DNA of 19,126 nucleotides. Source: an uncultured Clostridia bacterium (GTDB taxonomy: Bacteria; Bacillota; Clostridia; TANB77; CAG-508). The stretch's first letter is position 1. Each line of letters opens with the position of its first letter. The stretch covers positions 1 through 19,126 of the forward strand of contig CAPZDM010000031.1 in assembly GCA_948745425.1 (NCBI GenBank). Reading direction: 5' to 3'. The notes under the pieces were generated by a model. That model ran no database searches, was not told where the DNA came from, and was given only the letters and a program-made list of their open reading frames with translations. A program made the position numbers and the translations under genes. Shown here one piece after another: positions 7,132 to 15,272 of this stretch.

Positions 7132-8667
7132 TTAATTCTTCCAGTATTTTCTGTCTAAATTTCTATATTGTATTGCTTCTGCTAAATGTTTTACCTCTAT
7201 ATTTTTACTTCCATCTAAATCTGCAATTGTTCTGGATACTTTTAAAATCCTTCCATATGCTCTAGCACTTAGTCCTAATTTTTCAAAGGAATTTTTTAAT
7301 ATCTCTTTTCCTTTAGAGTCTAATTTACAATATTCATCTATTAACCTTGGAGTTAATTCTGCATTTGAATATATTCCATGTTTTGAGTATCTTTCTTGTT
7401 GTATTTTTCTAGCTTTATCTACTCTCTTTTTTATTTGTTCTGAGGTTTCTCCTTTTTCACTAGAGTCTAATTTTTGATATTTTACTGCTTCAACTTCTAT
7501 GTGTATATCTATTCTATCTAATAAAGGTCCACTAATCTTTCCCATATATTTATTTATTGAATTTTCACTACAAGTACATTCCTTTTCTTTAGAGCCATAA
7601 TACCCACATGGACATGGATTCATTGAAGCAATTAGCATAAAATTACATGGATATGTTAAACTTGCATTTACTCTATTAATATTTATTATTTTATCTTCTA
7701 ATGGTACTCTTAAAAGTTCTAATACATTATTAGGAAATTCAGGTAGTTCGTCTAAAAATAATACCCCATGGTGTGCTAAACTTATTTCTCCTGGTCTTGG
7801 AATTCTTCCTCCTCCTATTAATGAAGCTCCAGATATTGTATGGTGTGGTGTTCTAAATGGTCTATTAGTAATTAATGGTTTGTCTTCTGGTAATATTCCC
7901 TCTATACTATGTATTTTTGTTATTTCTAATGATTCTTCAAATGTTAGACTTGGTAATATTGATGGTAAACACCTAGACATCATCGTTTTACCAGAGCCTG
8001 GGCTCCCAATAAGTAGACAATTATGACCACCAGCAGCTGCAACCTCTAAAGCTCTTTTTATACTTTCTTGTCCTTTTACATCTGAAAAATCAAAAATATA
8101 ATTTATATTTTTCATAAAATAGTCTTCATAGTTCATTTGTACCCTTTCTGGTTTTTCGCTTCCATTAAGTATATTTATAACTTGCTCTAAACTTTCTACT
8201 CCTATTACCTCTATATTTTTTACTATACTTGCTTCTTTTGCATTTTCTTTTGGAATTACCATTTTTTTTATTCCTAATTTGCTAGCTTCCAGGCACATTG
8301 GGAAAATACCTTTTACTTTGTTTATTTTTCCGTCTAAAGATAATTCTCCTATGAATATAGTATCATCTATATCTTTTACTTCTAATTCTTCATTAGCTAT
8401 AAGTGTTGCAATAGCTATTGGTAAATCATACAGAGCACCTTCTTTTCTTGTATTTGCTGGTGCTAAATTGATTATCATTTTTCTACTTTTTAAGTCTACA
8501 CCACTATTTTTAATTGCTGTTCTTACTCTCTCTTTGGATTCCTTAACACTTGCATCTGGTAAACCTACAATATCACATGAAGGTAATCCTCCTGATACAT
8601 CTACTTGTACCTCTACTAAATAGCCATCTAACCCTTGCAAAGACATGCTTTTAACAATAGATAACAT
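7132..8667 (-). CDS. yifB: YifB/ComM-family Mg-chelatase-like AAA+ ATPase
   Basis: Product of 511 aa, the standard ComM/YifB length. N-terminal Lon-protease-like S5 domain (LPSCDIVGLPDASVKESKER, about residues 28-47), AAA+ module with Walker A G221-SPGSGKT-M and Walker B GVLFLDELPEF, the cysteine cluster NPCPCGYYG...CTC typical of the family, and a Mg_chelatase_C domain (YNLDRKY-type C-terminus). ComM is a hexameric helicase for branch migration during natural transformation in Gram-negatives; the role in Bacillota is less clear. First gene of the cluster, 43 nt before dprA, which strengthens the DNA-uptake/recombination theme. AGAGGAA precedes the ATG. Confidence 0.94.
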   Translation of the reverse strand: MLSIVKSMSLQGLDGYLVEVQVDVSGGLPSCDIVGLPDASVKESKERVRTAIKNSGVDLKSRKMIINLAPANTRKEGALYDLPIAIATLIANEELEVKDIDDTIFIGELSLDGKINKVKGIFPMCLEASKLGIKKMVIPKENAKEASIVKNIEVIGVESLEQVINILNGSEKPERVQMNYEDYFMKNINYIFDFSDVKGQESIKRALEVAAAGGHNCLLIGSPGSGKTMMSRCLPSILPSLTFEESLEITKIHSIEGILPEDKPLITNRPFRTPHHTISGASLIGGGRIPRPGEISLAHHGVLFLDELPEFPNNVLELLRVPLEDKIININRVNASLTYPCNFMLIASMNPCPCGYYGSKEKECTCSENSINKYMGKISGPLLDRIDIHIEVEAVKYQKLDSSEKGETSEQIKKRVDKARKIQQERYSKHGIYSNAELTPRLIDEYCKLDSKGKEILKNSFEKLGLSARAYGRILKVSRTIADLDGSKNIEVKHLAEAIQYRNLDRKYWKN

Positions 8668-8752
8668 TTAAATTCCTCTTTTCAATTTTTGGATTTTCTT
8701 AAATTTTAGAATTGTACTTTTTAGATTACAATTTTTTAGAAATTAATTTTAG

Positions 8753-8780
8753 ATTTTATTATGTTAAAACACAGTTGCAA
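8753..8780 (-). promoter_or_regulatory. Candidate promoter for the yifB-dprA-yraN cluster
   Basis: On the minus strand TTGCAA (8780-8775), 16-nt spacer, TAAAAT (8758-8753), giving a leader of about 80 nt. The leader contains four copies of TCTAAAA (minus strand) at 15, 15 and 13 nt steps. The surrounding 227-nt gap between yifB and the HlyD-like gene holds otherwise only AT-rich sequence and one palindromic repeat. Confidence 0.35.
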
Positions 8781-8865
8781 TTGATTTTAAAATTTTTGAA
8801 TTATAATTATTATTTTCTACAAAAAAATGCTTTTTCCTTCTTTTATTTACAAAAATACATTTTTA

Positions 8866-8889
8866 GGGCACATGCAATGTGCCCCTACA
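8866..8889 (-). repeat. Palindromic TGTAGGGGC repeat, copy A
   Basis: Read on the minus strand: TGTAG then GGGCACAT-TGC-ATGTGCCC, a perfect 8-bp stem with a 3-nt loop. It begins 5 nt after the stop of the HlyD-like gene. The same TGTAGGGGC head and TGTGC tail recur near 13661 and 16567 in the same orientation. No U-run follows, so it is not a classical terminator; it may protect or shape mRNA 3' ends as REP-type palindromes do (inference). Confidence 0.75.
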
Positions 8890-8894
8890 ACAAA

Positions 8895-10145
8895 TTACTT
8901 TGGTTTTAATACAATTTCATCATATAGGCTTATACTTTTCATTGAAGTTATTTCATTTGTAGTATACCCTAATTCTTTTAATTCTTGACTTGTATAATTA
9001 TTTATTATTGAATAATCTTCATTTTGTTTCTTTATTTTTACCAATATTTTATCTGTATAACCAACTCTATTTCTTATTACATAAGCTTTATTATCTTCAT
9101 TAATTATAGATGAATTTGGTACTTTTAAACCTGAAGCATTCCACCAAATAACATCTATTGATATTTTTCTATACCCTATTAAATATTCTACATCTTGAGT
9201 TATCTTAAATGTAACAATGGCTTCTCCATTGGTAAAATCAGAAATTTTTACTATTTCAGCAGATACTTCATTGTTATTAGATAATCTTAGCTTTATAATA
9301 TCTCCTTCTTTTGCACTCATTGCATTATCTGATGATAGAATAGTTGCAATATAACAATAGAAATTATTTACAACTTTTCCCTGTTCTGAGCTTGAAGAGA
9401 CTAATTGTCCCGTTTTACTTTTAATTGAATCTAATGTTTCTTTTGTTATTGAATCTATGTTACTTGTAGTTAGAGTTTCTTCATATCCATCTATTTTATA
9501 AGATACAATTCCACTTTCTGGAGCAGATATATACTTTTGTCCAGAATTTAATTGTTGTTCATATTCACTCCTTTGTGTTATTAATTTATTAATATATGAA
9601 CCAGCTGGGCTAAGTTCTCCTGCAATTTTTGCCTTTCTTATCATATAAGAACTAATTTCTGATTTATATTCAGTAATTTCATTTATTTTATTAGTAGTTT
9701 GAAGTAATGCTACTTTTTCTTCTATCTGCTTTTCCAATAATTGAATGTCCGTAGAATATATACTTGTATTTTGTCCTTCTATAGCTTTTTGTATTTCTTT
9801 ATCTAATTCAGATATCTTTTCTTCTAGTTTTTGTTCATTTGGGCTACAATATCTAAATATAGAGTCCCCTTTTGCAACTTTTGAACCTTCTGATTTTATA
9901 GTAACAATTCCATTTTGATGTTCATCACTAAATACCAATTTTTCATCTCTTATTATATAACCTACTTTTGTTTCTTCTTCATATATTTTACCATTTTCAA
10001 TTACAAAGACATCTGATGGTTCTATTAGTAAATTAATGATACTATAAAAAATACACATAACTATTATAAAGGTAACTAGTAATGATACTGTTTGTCCTAA
10101 TTTCTTTTTATTTATTTTTTTACCTTTCTTAGATTTTTCTTTCAA
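8895..10145 (-). CDS. HlyD-like membrane-fusion (lipoyl/coiled-coil) protein
   Basis: Product of 416 aa: a lysine-rich cytosolic tail, one membrane helix (about residues 17-40), then an extracytoplasmic part. The first half of a biotinyl-lipoyl-like domain (GIVTIKSEGSKVAKGDSIF), a coiled-coil hairpin (about residues 110-190, LEEKISELDKEIQKA... and later EYEQQLNSGQ) and the second lipoyl half (YISAPESGIVSYKIDG) give the layout of membrane-fusion/HlyD adaptors. No transporter gene is adjacent, so the partner is unknown; similar single proteins are scattered through clostridial genomes. Start is TTG at 10145, overlapping the miaA TGA, with GGAGG seven bases upstream inside miaA, so it is translationally coupled. 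Confidence 0.8.
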   Translation of the reverse strand: MKEKSKKGKKINKKKLGQTVSLLVTFIIVMCIFYSIINLLIEPSDVFVIENGKIYEEETKVGYIIRDEKLVFSDEHQNGIVTIKSEGSKVAKGDSIFRYCSPNEQKLEEKISELDKEIQKAIEGQNTSIYSTDIQLLEKQIEEKVALLQTTNKINEITEYKSEISSYMIRKAKIAGELSPAGSYINKLITQRSEYEQQLNSGQKYISAPESGIVSYKIDGYEETLTTSNIDSITKETLDSIKSKTGQLVSSSSEQGKVVNNFYCYIATILSSDNAMSAKEGDIIKLRLSNNNEVSAEIVKISDFTNGEAIVTFKITQDVEYLIGYRKISIDVIWWNASGLKVPNSSIINEDNKAYVIRNRVGYTDKILVKIKKQNEDYSIINNYTSQELKELGYTTNEITSMKSISLYDEIVLKPK

Positions 10146-11071
10146 TTTATTTCCTCCAAAATAATTTGTATATTTTTATAACTAGCTTCTAGTCCATCTA
10201 TCCATATTGTTTGTTTATTTTTCTTAAACCAAGTTAACTGTCTTTTTGCATATCTCCTAGTTTCCATTTTAATTTTATCAACCATTTCTTCTTTTGTGAT
10301 TTTTCCTTCTATATATTCTTTTGTCTCTTTATAGCCTAAACCTTGAATAGCAGTTGGTAATTTATCATATTTTAATATCAGATTTTTAACTTCTTCAATA
10401 AGCCCTTTTTCTATCATGATATCTACCCTTTTATTTATCCTATTATATAGTATTTCTCTATCCATATTTATTGCAAAAACTTTATAATTATATTTTATTT
10501 CCTTACTTCTTGACTCTATTTCTTGCTCTGTTTTTGTTTTTCCTGTTTCGTGATATATCTCTAATACTCTTAATATTCTTTTTTTGTCATTGCATGAAAT
10601 CTTCGCCATAGCAACTGGATCAATTTTTAATGCTTTATTAAAAAGAGTTTCTAATCCTTCTTCATCAGCTATTTTTTCTAATTTTGCTCTATACTCATTA
10701 TCTAGTTTTATCTCATTATATTCTATACCATATATTAAAGAATTAACATATAATCCAGTACCACCAACAACTATTGGAACTTTTCCTTTTTCCAAAATTT
10801 TTTCTATACACACTTCTGCTTGTTTTTTATAATCTGCAACACTATATCTTATATTGGGCTCTACAAAATCTAACATATAATGATTTATTCCATCCATTTC
10901 CTCTCTTGTTGGCTTTGCACTCCCTATATCCATATATTTATATATTTGCATAGAATCTGCTGAAATTATTTCTCCATTAATTTTTTTGGCTAATTCTATT
11001 GATAATGCTGTCTTTCCAGATGCAGTAGGACCACATATTACAATAACAGTTGGTTTCTGTGTTTTGTCCAT
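10142..11071 (-). CDS. miaA: tRNA dimethylallyltransferase
   Basis: MiaA transfers dimethylallyl from DMAPP to A37 of tRNAs reading UNN codons. P-loop G14-PTASGKT21, the substrate loop ISADSMQIYKYMDIGSAKP with the catalytic aspartate, the VVGGTGLYVNSLIYG motif, and a C-terminal TRRYAKRQLTWFKK typical of the enzyme are all present; 309 aa is normal. In many Bacillota it follows mutL, as here, although a MITE-like element separates the two. Its DMAPP substrate links it to the isoprenoid genes at the right end of the window. Confidence 0.96.
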   Translation of the reverse strand: MDKTQKPTVIVICGPTASGKTALSIELAKKINGEIISADSMQIYKYMDIGSAKPTREEMDGINHYMLDFVEPNIRYSVADYKKQAEVCIEKILEKGKVPIVVGGTGLYVNSLIYGIEYNEIKLDNEYRAKLEKIADEEGLETLFNKALKIDPVAMAKISCNDKKRILRVLEIYHETGKTKTEQEIESRSKEIKYNYKVFAINMDREILYNRINKRVDIMIEKGLIEEVKNLILKYDKLPTAIQGLGYKETKEYIEGKITKEEMVDKIKMETRRYAKRQLTWFKKNKQTIWIDGLEASYKNIQIILEEIN

Positions 11072-11104
11072 ATTTATTCCAATTCCTTTTCAGATATTTA
11101 TTTA

Positions 11105-11275
11105 ATTCGAAAAAGAATAGTTATTTTGCTAGGCAAACGAGATTGAAATCAATGAGGCGTACTGTTGTACGTTGATTTGATTTCAATCGAAGTCTCTTTT
11201 GCGAGTAAAATTTATTCCATAAATTTTTCACGCTCTGTCGTTCCGACTACGCAAAATGGCTATTATTTTTTGAAT
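11105..11275 (-). mobile_element. MITE-like non-coding inverted-repeat element between mutL and miaA
   Basis: About 171 bp with long terminal inverted repeats: 11104-11129 matches the reverse complement of 11251-11276 at 22 of 26 positions (both contain AATAG-nn-ATTTTGC). Inside is a large hairpin: a 12-bp perfect inverted repeat GATTGAAATCAA (11141-11152) / TTGATTTCAATC (11177-11188), itself enclosing CGTAC-tgtt-GTACG. TTA lies directly on both sides (11102-11104 and 11276-11278) and is a possible target duplication; the right-hand TTA is the mutL stop codon. It has no coding potential and a base composition unlike its flanks. It would need a transposase elsewhere in the genome. Structure is seen; mobility is inferred. 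Confidence 0.65.
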
Positions 11276-13537
11276 TTACTTTCTTCGAGCAAATTTCTTT
11301 TCTATATCCGTAATACTCATCTTAATTGCAGTAGGTCTTCCATGAGGACAAGTAAATGGGTTTGGTAAATTTAATAATTGTTGTAACAAACTATCTACCT
11401 CTTCTTGTGTTAAAGCCATATGAGCTTTAACTGCTGCTTTACAAGCAATAGTTGCTAAAAATTTCTCTTCTATTTCTTGTTTTGCTGTTCTTGCAACTGT
11501 ATTTATTTCATCTAGAGTCTCTAAAAATAACTCTTTTGTATTTAAGTCTAAGCACATTGTTGGTACACCTGTTAATTTTATAGTATTTTCTCCAAATTCT
11601 TCTAATTGAAATCCTGCTCTTTCAAATTTAGACATATTATCTCGTGCAATATCCATTTCTTTATGGGATAAAACAATTATATCAGGTAATAATAATAGCT
11701 GTGAATCTTTTTGCCCTTCCGAATAATAGTTTTTTCTAACTTTTTCATACATTATTCTTTCATGTGCAGCATGTTGATCAATTATATATAATTCCTTTTC
11801 AATTTCTATTATGATATATGTTTTAAATGCTATCCCTATCAACTTGTAATTTTGTTTTATATTCGCCTTTGGAGTATATTTCTCTTCATCTTCATATAAA
11901 GACATATTTACATTTTCAGTAATTATATCTTTTGCTTCTACTATATCACCTTTTTCCTCTTTTTGTTCTTCATCATTTATGGTTTTTCCAAATATTTTAT
12001 TATACATATCATCAAAGTTTACACTTTTGTCTATATTCTTTTCTTCTACATCATCATCTTGTAAATTATTAGTAATTGTTTCGGCTATCATAGCACCATA
12101 TGTATAATCTTCTGGTATATATTGTTCCATTTCTGGTGTTTTTTGTATATCTTGGTTTTGATTATTTTCTGTATTTTCTTGCATTTGTTCCTCAGAGGAA
12201 ATTTTTAAATCTTCTTCATTATTTTCATTCTCTATAGGGAGTTCTGACAATATTTGATTTTTTCGTGTTTTCTCAAAATCCTCTGTTTTAAAATCTTGTA
12301 TACTATTATCTGTATTTTTACTTAAATATAAATTTTCTATTATATTATTATCTTGTTCTGCCTGTAAATCGTCTTCCTTTTTTACTAATGTAGCAACTTG
12401 AGGTGCTGAAGTTTCCCTTGGTATTACTGATTCACTATTTGCTATTTTCCTAAAAGTGTTTGAAAATGCTTGACTTGTAAAATCTACATATGTATTATCT
12501 GTTATTACATTTGAGTTTAATTTTTCTTCTTCTACATTTTCTATTAATTCAGCTTTTAGTAATGTATCTTTTACTGCATTATATACTGCTTTAAATATTA
12601 TATTTTCATCTTGGAATCTAACTTCAAGCTTCGCTGGATGGACATTGACATCAACTGTACTTGGAGAAACTTCGATATTTAGAACAATAAAACCATATTT
12701 TCCAATTGGTAATAACCCTTTAAATGCTTTTTCTATAGCACTTGATAAAACTTTATCTTTTATATATCTTTTATTTACAAAGAAGAGTTGGTTTGTTCTA
12801 TTTGAACGTGCTATTTCTGGTTTTCCAACAACTCCAGTAATCTCAATTCCTTCATAACTATATTTAATAGGCAATATTGCTTTTGCAATATCTTTTCCAT
12901 ATATACTAAAAATTACATTATTAATATTTCCATCTCCATTTGTTTGAATAATTGTTTTTCCTGTATTAATTAATTTAAATGCAACATTTGTATTTATAAG
13001 TGCTAGTCTAGAAATAGTATCTTCTATATAACCAGATTCTGTATAATCCTTTTTTAAAAATTTATATCTAACTGGTGTATTAAAAAATAGATTTTTAACT
13101 GTTATTGTAGTTCCTTTTGAACATCCAATTTCTTCCTGTTCTAATACCTTTCCTGCTTCAACTACAATTTTGTGCCCTACATCATCAAGAGCTGTTTTTG
13201 AACATAATTCTATATTGGAAATAGCAGCAATACTAGCTAATGCTTCACCTCTAAATCCCATTGATTTAACTATATTTAAGTCATTTGCACTTCTAATTTT
13301 ACTTGTAGCATGTCTTTCAAATGCAATCTCTAAATCGTCTTTTTCAATTCCATGACCATTATCAGTAATTCTTATATATGATATTCCACCATTTTTTATT
13401 TCTACAGTAATATTTGTAGCTCCTGCATCAATGGAATTTTCTACCATTTCTTTTATTACAGATGCTGGTCTTTCTATAACCTCACCAGCTGCAATTTTAT
13501 TAATTGTTAATTCATCTAACAAAACAATATTTCCCAT
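11276..13537 (-). CDS. mutL: DNA mismatch repair protein MutL (endonuclease-type)
   Basis: Product of 753 aa. The N-terminal GHKL ATPase (about 1-330) shows IAAGEVIERPASVIKE, ENSIDAGA, DNGHGI, and MGFRGEALASI. The C-terminal domain (about 561-753) carries the metal-dependent nicking motif DQHAAHERIMYE (587-598), ACKAAVKAH and CPHGRPTA, so this MutL is expected to nick DNA as in bacteria without MutH. The linker between (about 335-560) is unusually long, acidic and rich in E, N and Q, which largely explains the length above the usual 620-670 aa. ATG has GGGAGGAAAA upstream. mutS is not directly upstream; an mmcQ-like gene is. The stop codon abuts the MITE-like element. Confidence 0.96.
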   Translation of the reverse strand: MGNIVLLDELTINKIAAGEVIERPASVIKEMVENSIDAGATNITVEIKNGGISYIRITDNGHGIEKDDLEIAFERHATSKIRSANDLNIVKSMGFRGEALASIAAISNIELCSKTALDDVGHKIVVEAGKVLEQEEIGCSKGTTITVKNLFFNTPVRYKFLKKDYTESGYIEDTISRLALINTNVAFKLINTGKTIIQTNGDGNINNVIFSIYGKDIAKAILPIKYSYEGIEITGVVGKPEIARSNRTNQLFFVNKRYIKDKVLSSAIEKAFKGLLPIGKYGFIVLNIEVSPSTVDVNVHPAKLEVRFQDENIIFKAVYNAVKDTLLKAELIENVEEEKLNSNVITDNTYVDFTSQAFSNTFRKIANSESVIPRETSAPQVATLVKKEDDLQAEQDNNIIENLYLSKNTDNSIQDFKTEDFEKTRKNQILSELPIENENNEEDLKISSEEQMQENTENNQNQDIQKTPEMEQYIPEDYTYGAMIAETITNNLQDDDVEEKNIDKSVNFDDMYNKIFGKTINDEEQKEEKGDIVEAKDIITENVNMSLYEDEEKYTPKANIKQNYKLIGIAFKTYIIIEIEKELYIIDQHAAHERIMYEKVRKNYYSEGQKDSQLLLLPDIIVLSHKEMDIARDNMSKFERAGFQLEEFGENTIKLTGVPTMCLDLNTKELFLETLDEINTVARTAKQEIEEKFLATIACKAAVKAHMALTQEEVDSLLQQLLNLPNPFTCPHGRPTAIKMSITDIEKKFARRK

Positions 13538-13576
13538 TTATAGTTTTCCTCCCAAACTTTTGTATAATACGGTTAG

Positions 13577-13585
13577 ATTATATCA
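13577..13585 (-). promoter_or_regulatory. Candidate extended -10 element for mutL
   Basis: TGaTATAAT on the minus strand (13585-13577), about 40 nt before the mutL ATG. No good -35 is visible at 17-18 nt (ATACAA), so it would rely on the extended -10. It implies mutL is transcribed independently of rhuM-mmcQ. Confidence 0.45.
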
Positions 13586-13658
13586 TTAAATGAGTTATTT
13601 TGTATATATTTTTTTAAATTTTTTTATTGAAAGATATTAATGTTTAATTTTCTATTAT

Positions 13659-14015
13659 TTACGGACGCACACTGTGCGCCCCTACATCTCCTTTAGTTAG
13701 TCTATAACTTTGTTCAATCAATTCTTTTACTAAAGAAGCATTTACTTTATTATCTATAATAATTGTGTTCCAATGTTCTTTATTCATGTGATAACCTGGT
13801 ATTATATAGTCATATGAATTTCTTAATAACTCCGAATAATCTGGATTTGTTTTTACATTGAGATATACTTTTCCTTTTACATTCATTATTAAAGCAAACC
13901 ATTTTTTATTTTCTAAATGTTTCATTGTTATAGATGTATTATTATTTGGAAAAGGATAATCTTCATAAGTATTTGGCAAACTTAAACTATATTTTATTAT
14001 ATCTTCTCTATTCAT
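13659..14015 (-). CDS. MmcQ/YjbR-family protein
   Basis: Product of 118 aa. The family's CyaY-like fold is suggested by EDIIKYSLSLPNTYEDYPF at the start, WFALIMNVKGKVYLNVKTNPD in the middle, GYHMNKEHWNTIII and a C-terminal helix LVKELIEQSYRLTK. MmcQ/YjbR proteins are small, widespread and of poorly defined function. The ATG overlaps the rhuM TGA (ATGA) with AAGGG upstream, so the two are coupled. The last residues (VGAHSVRP) are encoded by a TGTAGGGGC repeat that has replaced or extended the original C-terminus; the true domain appears to end near the LTKGD segment. Confidence 0.85.
   Translation of the reverse strand: MNREDIIKYSLSLPNTYEDYPFPNNNTSITMKHLENKKWFALIMNVKGKVYLNVKTNPDYSELLRNSYDYIIPGYHMNKEHWNTIIIDNKVNASLVKELIEQSYRLTKGDVGAHSVRP
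13661..13686 (-). repeat. Palindromic TGTAGGGGC repeat, copy B (inside the mmcQ 3' end)
   Basis: Minus strand: TGTAGGGGCGCACA-G-TGTGCGTCC; stem GGCGCACA/TGTGCGTCC with one mismatch near the base. Head and orientation match copies A and C. It lies within the last codons of the MmcQ-like gene and encodes its final residues, GAHSVRP. Confidence 0.7.
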
Positions 14016-15043
14016 TTTATTTCCCTTTTATTAAAATTTTTATATTTTTTTGTTTCTGTTACTAACTCATCAAAGTCTGAAATATAGTTTTTATCTTGTA
14101 TAACTCTATACTTTTTGTATTCATCTAAAGCTAATTTATCTGCTATTTCTCTTTTTATTTTTCCATTATCTTTTAAAATGTTATATTCGTTGATTTTTAA
14201 GAATACTTCTAACTTTTCTTTCCACTCTTGCATTGAAATAATCTTACCTAATTTTACTTGTCTTTCAGCATAATCAAGATACATAGATACTAAATTATTT
14301 AGTTCTGTAATTTCTTCTTGTGAAAGATAATTTTTTGCTATTGTTACATCTGTTTCAAGTATTTTTCCGTCTGGTGCATTTTTCCAAGTAGTTAATCCCA
14401 TATCTTCTTTTTTGCTATCTACTCTGTTGTAAATTATTTCAGGTGCTGTCATTCCAGTAATTGCAAAATGTAACTTGTTTTGAACATTTTTGTAAAATTC
14501 TTGTGTGGTTTCACTATTTTTATCATAATCAAAACTACATTCTTTGTATATATCAGTTATTTTTTGATAAAATCTTCTTTCACTTGCTCTAATTTCTTTT
14601 ATCTTAACTAATAATTCATCAAAGTAATCTTTTCCAAATTTTGGTCCATTTTTTAACATTTCGCTATTAACAACAAATCCCTTTTTTATATATTCTTTTA
14701 AAGTCTTTGTTGCCCAAATTCTAAAATCTGTTGCTTCTTTTGAATTTACTCTATAACCAACTGCTATAATTGCATCTAAGCTGTAAAAATTTGTATTATA
14801 TTTTTTACTATCTGAAGCAGTTACTCTAATTTTTTGAGTAACTAAATCTTGCTCTAATTCTTCTGTTTTAAATATATTTTGTAAATGATATGTTATATTA
14901 TTTTCTGCCACATTAAATAATTTTGACATTGACTTTTGCGTTAGCCAAAAATCTTCTCCATTATACAAAACTTCAACAGATATATTTTCGTTATTTTGAC
15001 TTTGGTATATAATTAAATCTTTTAGAGTTTCTATATTGTTCAA
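14012..15043 (-). CDS. rhuM: RhuM-family protein (COG3943)
   Basis: Product of 343 aa matching the RhuM virulence-protein family: an N-terminal winged-helix-like region FWLTQKSMSKLFNVAENNIT, then ITYHLQNIFKTEEL, the signature YSLDAIIAVGYRVNSKEA and FRIWATKTLKEYIKKGFV, and a helical C-terminal half with the family's YLDYAERQ. RhuM was named from a Salmonella pathogenicity island; homologues are scattered, often beside restriction-modification genes or prophages, and no biochemical activity is established. Start is TTG at 15043 with GAGGTG seven bases upstream. It has its own promoter and is divergent from a two-TM protein gene. No hsd genes are here. Confidence 0.9.
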   Translation of the reverse strand: MNNIETLKDLIIYQSQNNENISVEVLYNGEDFWLTQKSMSKLFNVAENNITYHLQNIFKTEELEQDLVTQKIRVTASDSKKYNTNFYSLDAIIAVGYRVNSKEATDFRIWATKTLKEYIKKGFVVNSEMLKNGPKFGKDYFDELLVKIKEIRASERRFYQKITDIYKECSFDYDKNSETTQEFYKNVQNKLHFAITGMTAPEIIYNRVDSKKEDMGLTTWKNAPDGKILETDVTIAKNYLSQEEITELNNLVSMYLDYAERQVKLGKIISMQEWKEKLEVFLKINEYNILKDNGKIKREIADKLALDEYKKYRVIQDKNYISDFDELVTETKKYKNFNKREIK

Positions 15044-15084
15044 TATTAATCACCTCATGTTTTCATTTCAGAACTATTGTTTGT

Positions 15085-15113
15085 ATTTTATAATAAAGTA
15101 ATTGTAATGTCAA
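15085..15113 (-). promoter_or_regulatory. Promoter of rhuM-mmcQ
   Basis: Minus-strand TTGACA (15113-15108), 17-nt spacer, TAAAAT (15090-15085). Predicted start near 15078, giving a leader of about 35 nt to the TTG start. The promoter is back to back with one on the plus strand about 40 nt away. Confidence 0.7.
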
Positions 15114-15153
15114 TGTTTTTCGTTAAATTTACACGGTAATTTAATTTAAAAAC

Positions 15154-15182
15154 TTGTTTTTTTATGTAAAATAATGTATAAT
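15154..15182 (+). promoter_or_regulatory. Promoter and structured leader of the two-TM protein gene
   Basis: TTGTTT (15154-15159), 17-nt spacer and perfect TATAAT (15177-15182). The roughly 84-nt leader that follows holds a small hairpin TCCTC-tagcaa-GAGGA (15222-15237) about 25 nt before the AGGAGG ribosome site. Confidence 0.65.
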
Positions 15183-15272
15183 ACTTGATAATAATACTCC
15201 AGATTGGGTATTTTAGTAGCTTCCTCTAGCAAGAGGACTCGAGACATTATTATTTTTAGGAGGGTTAAAACC

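Noticed and set aside
11090..11280. CRISPR array or riboswitch between mutL and miaA
   Set aside because: There are no direct repeats with spacers, and the symmetry is a single nested inverted repeat with matching outer ends, as in a MITE; no known riboswitch core is recognisable.
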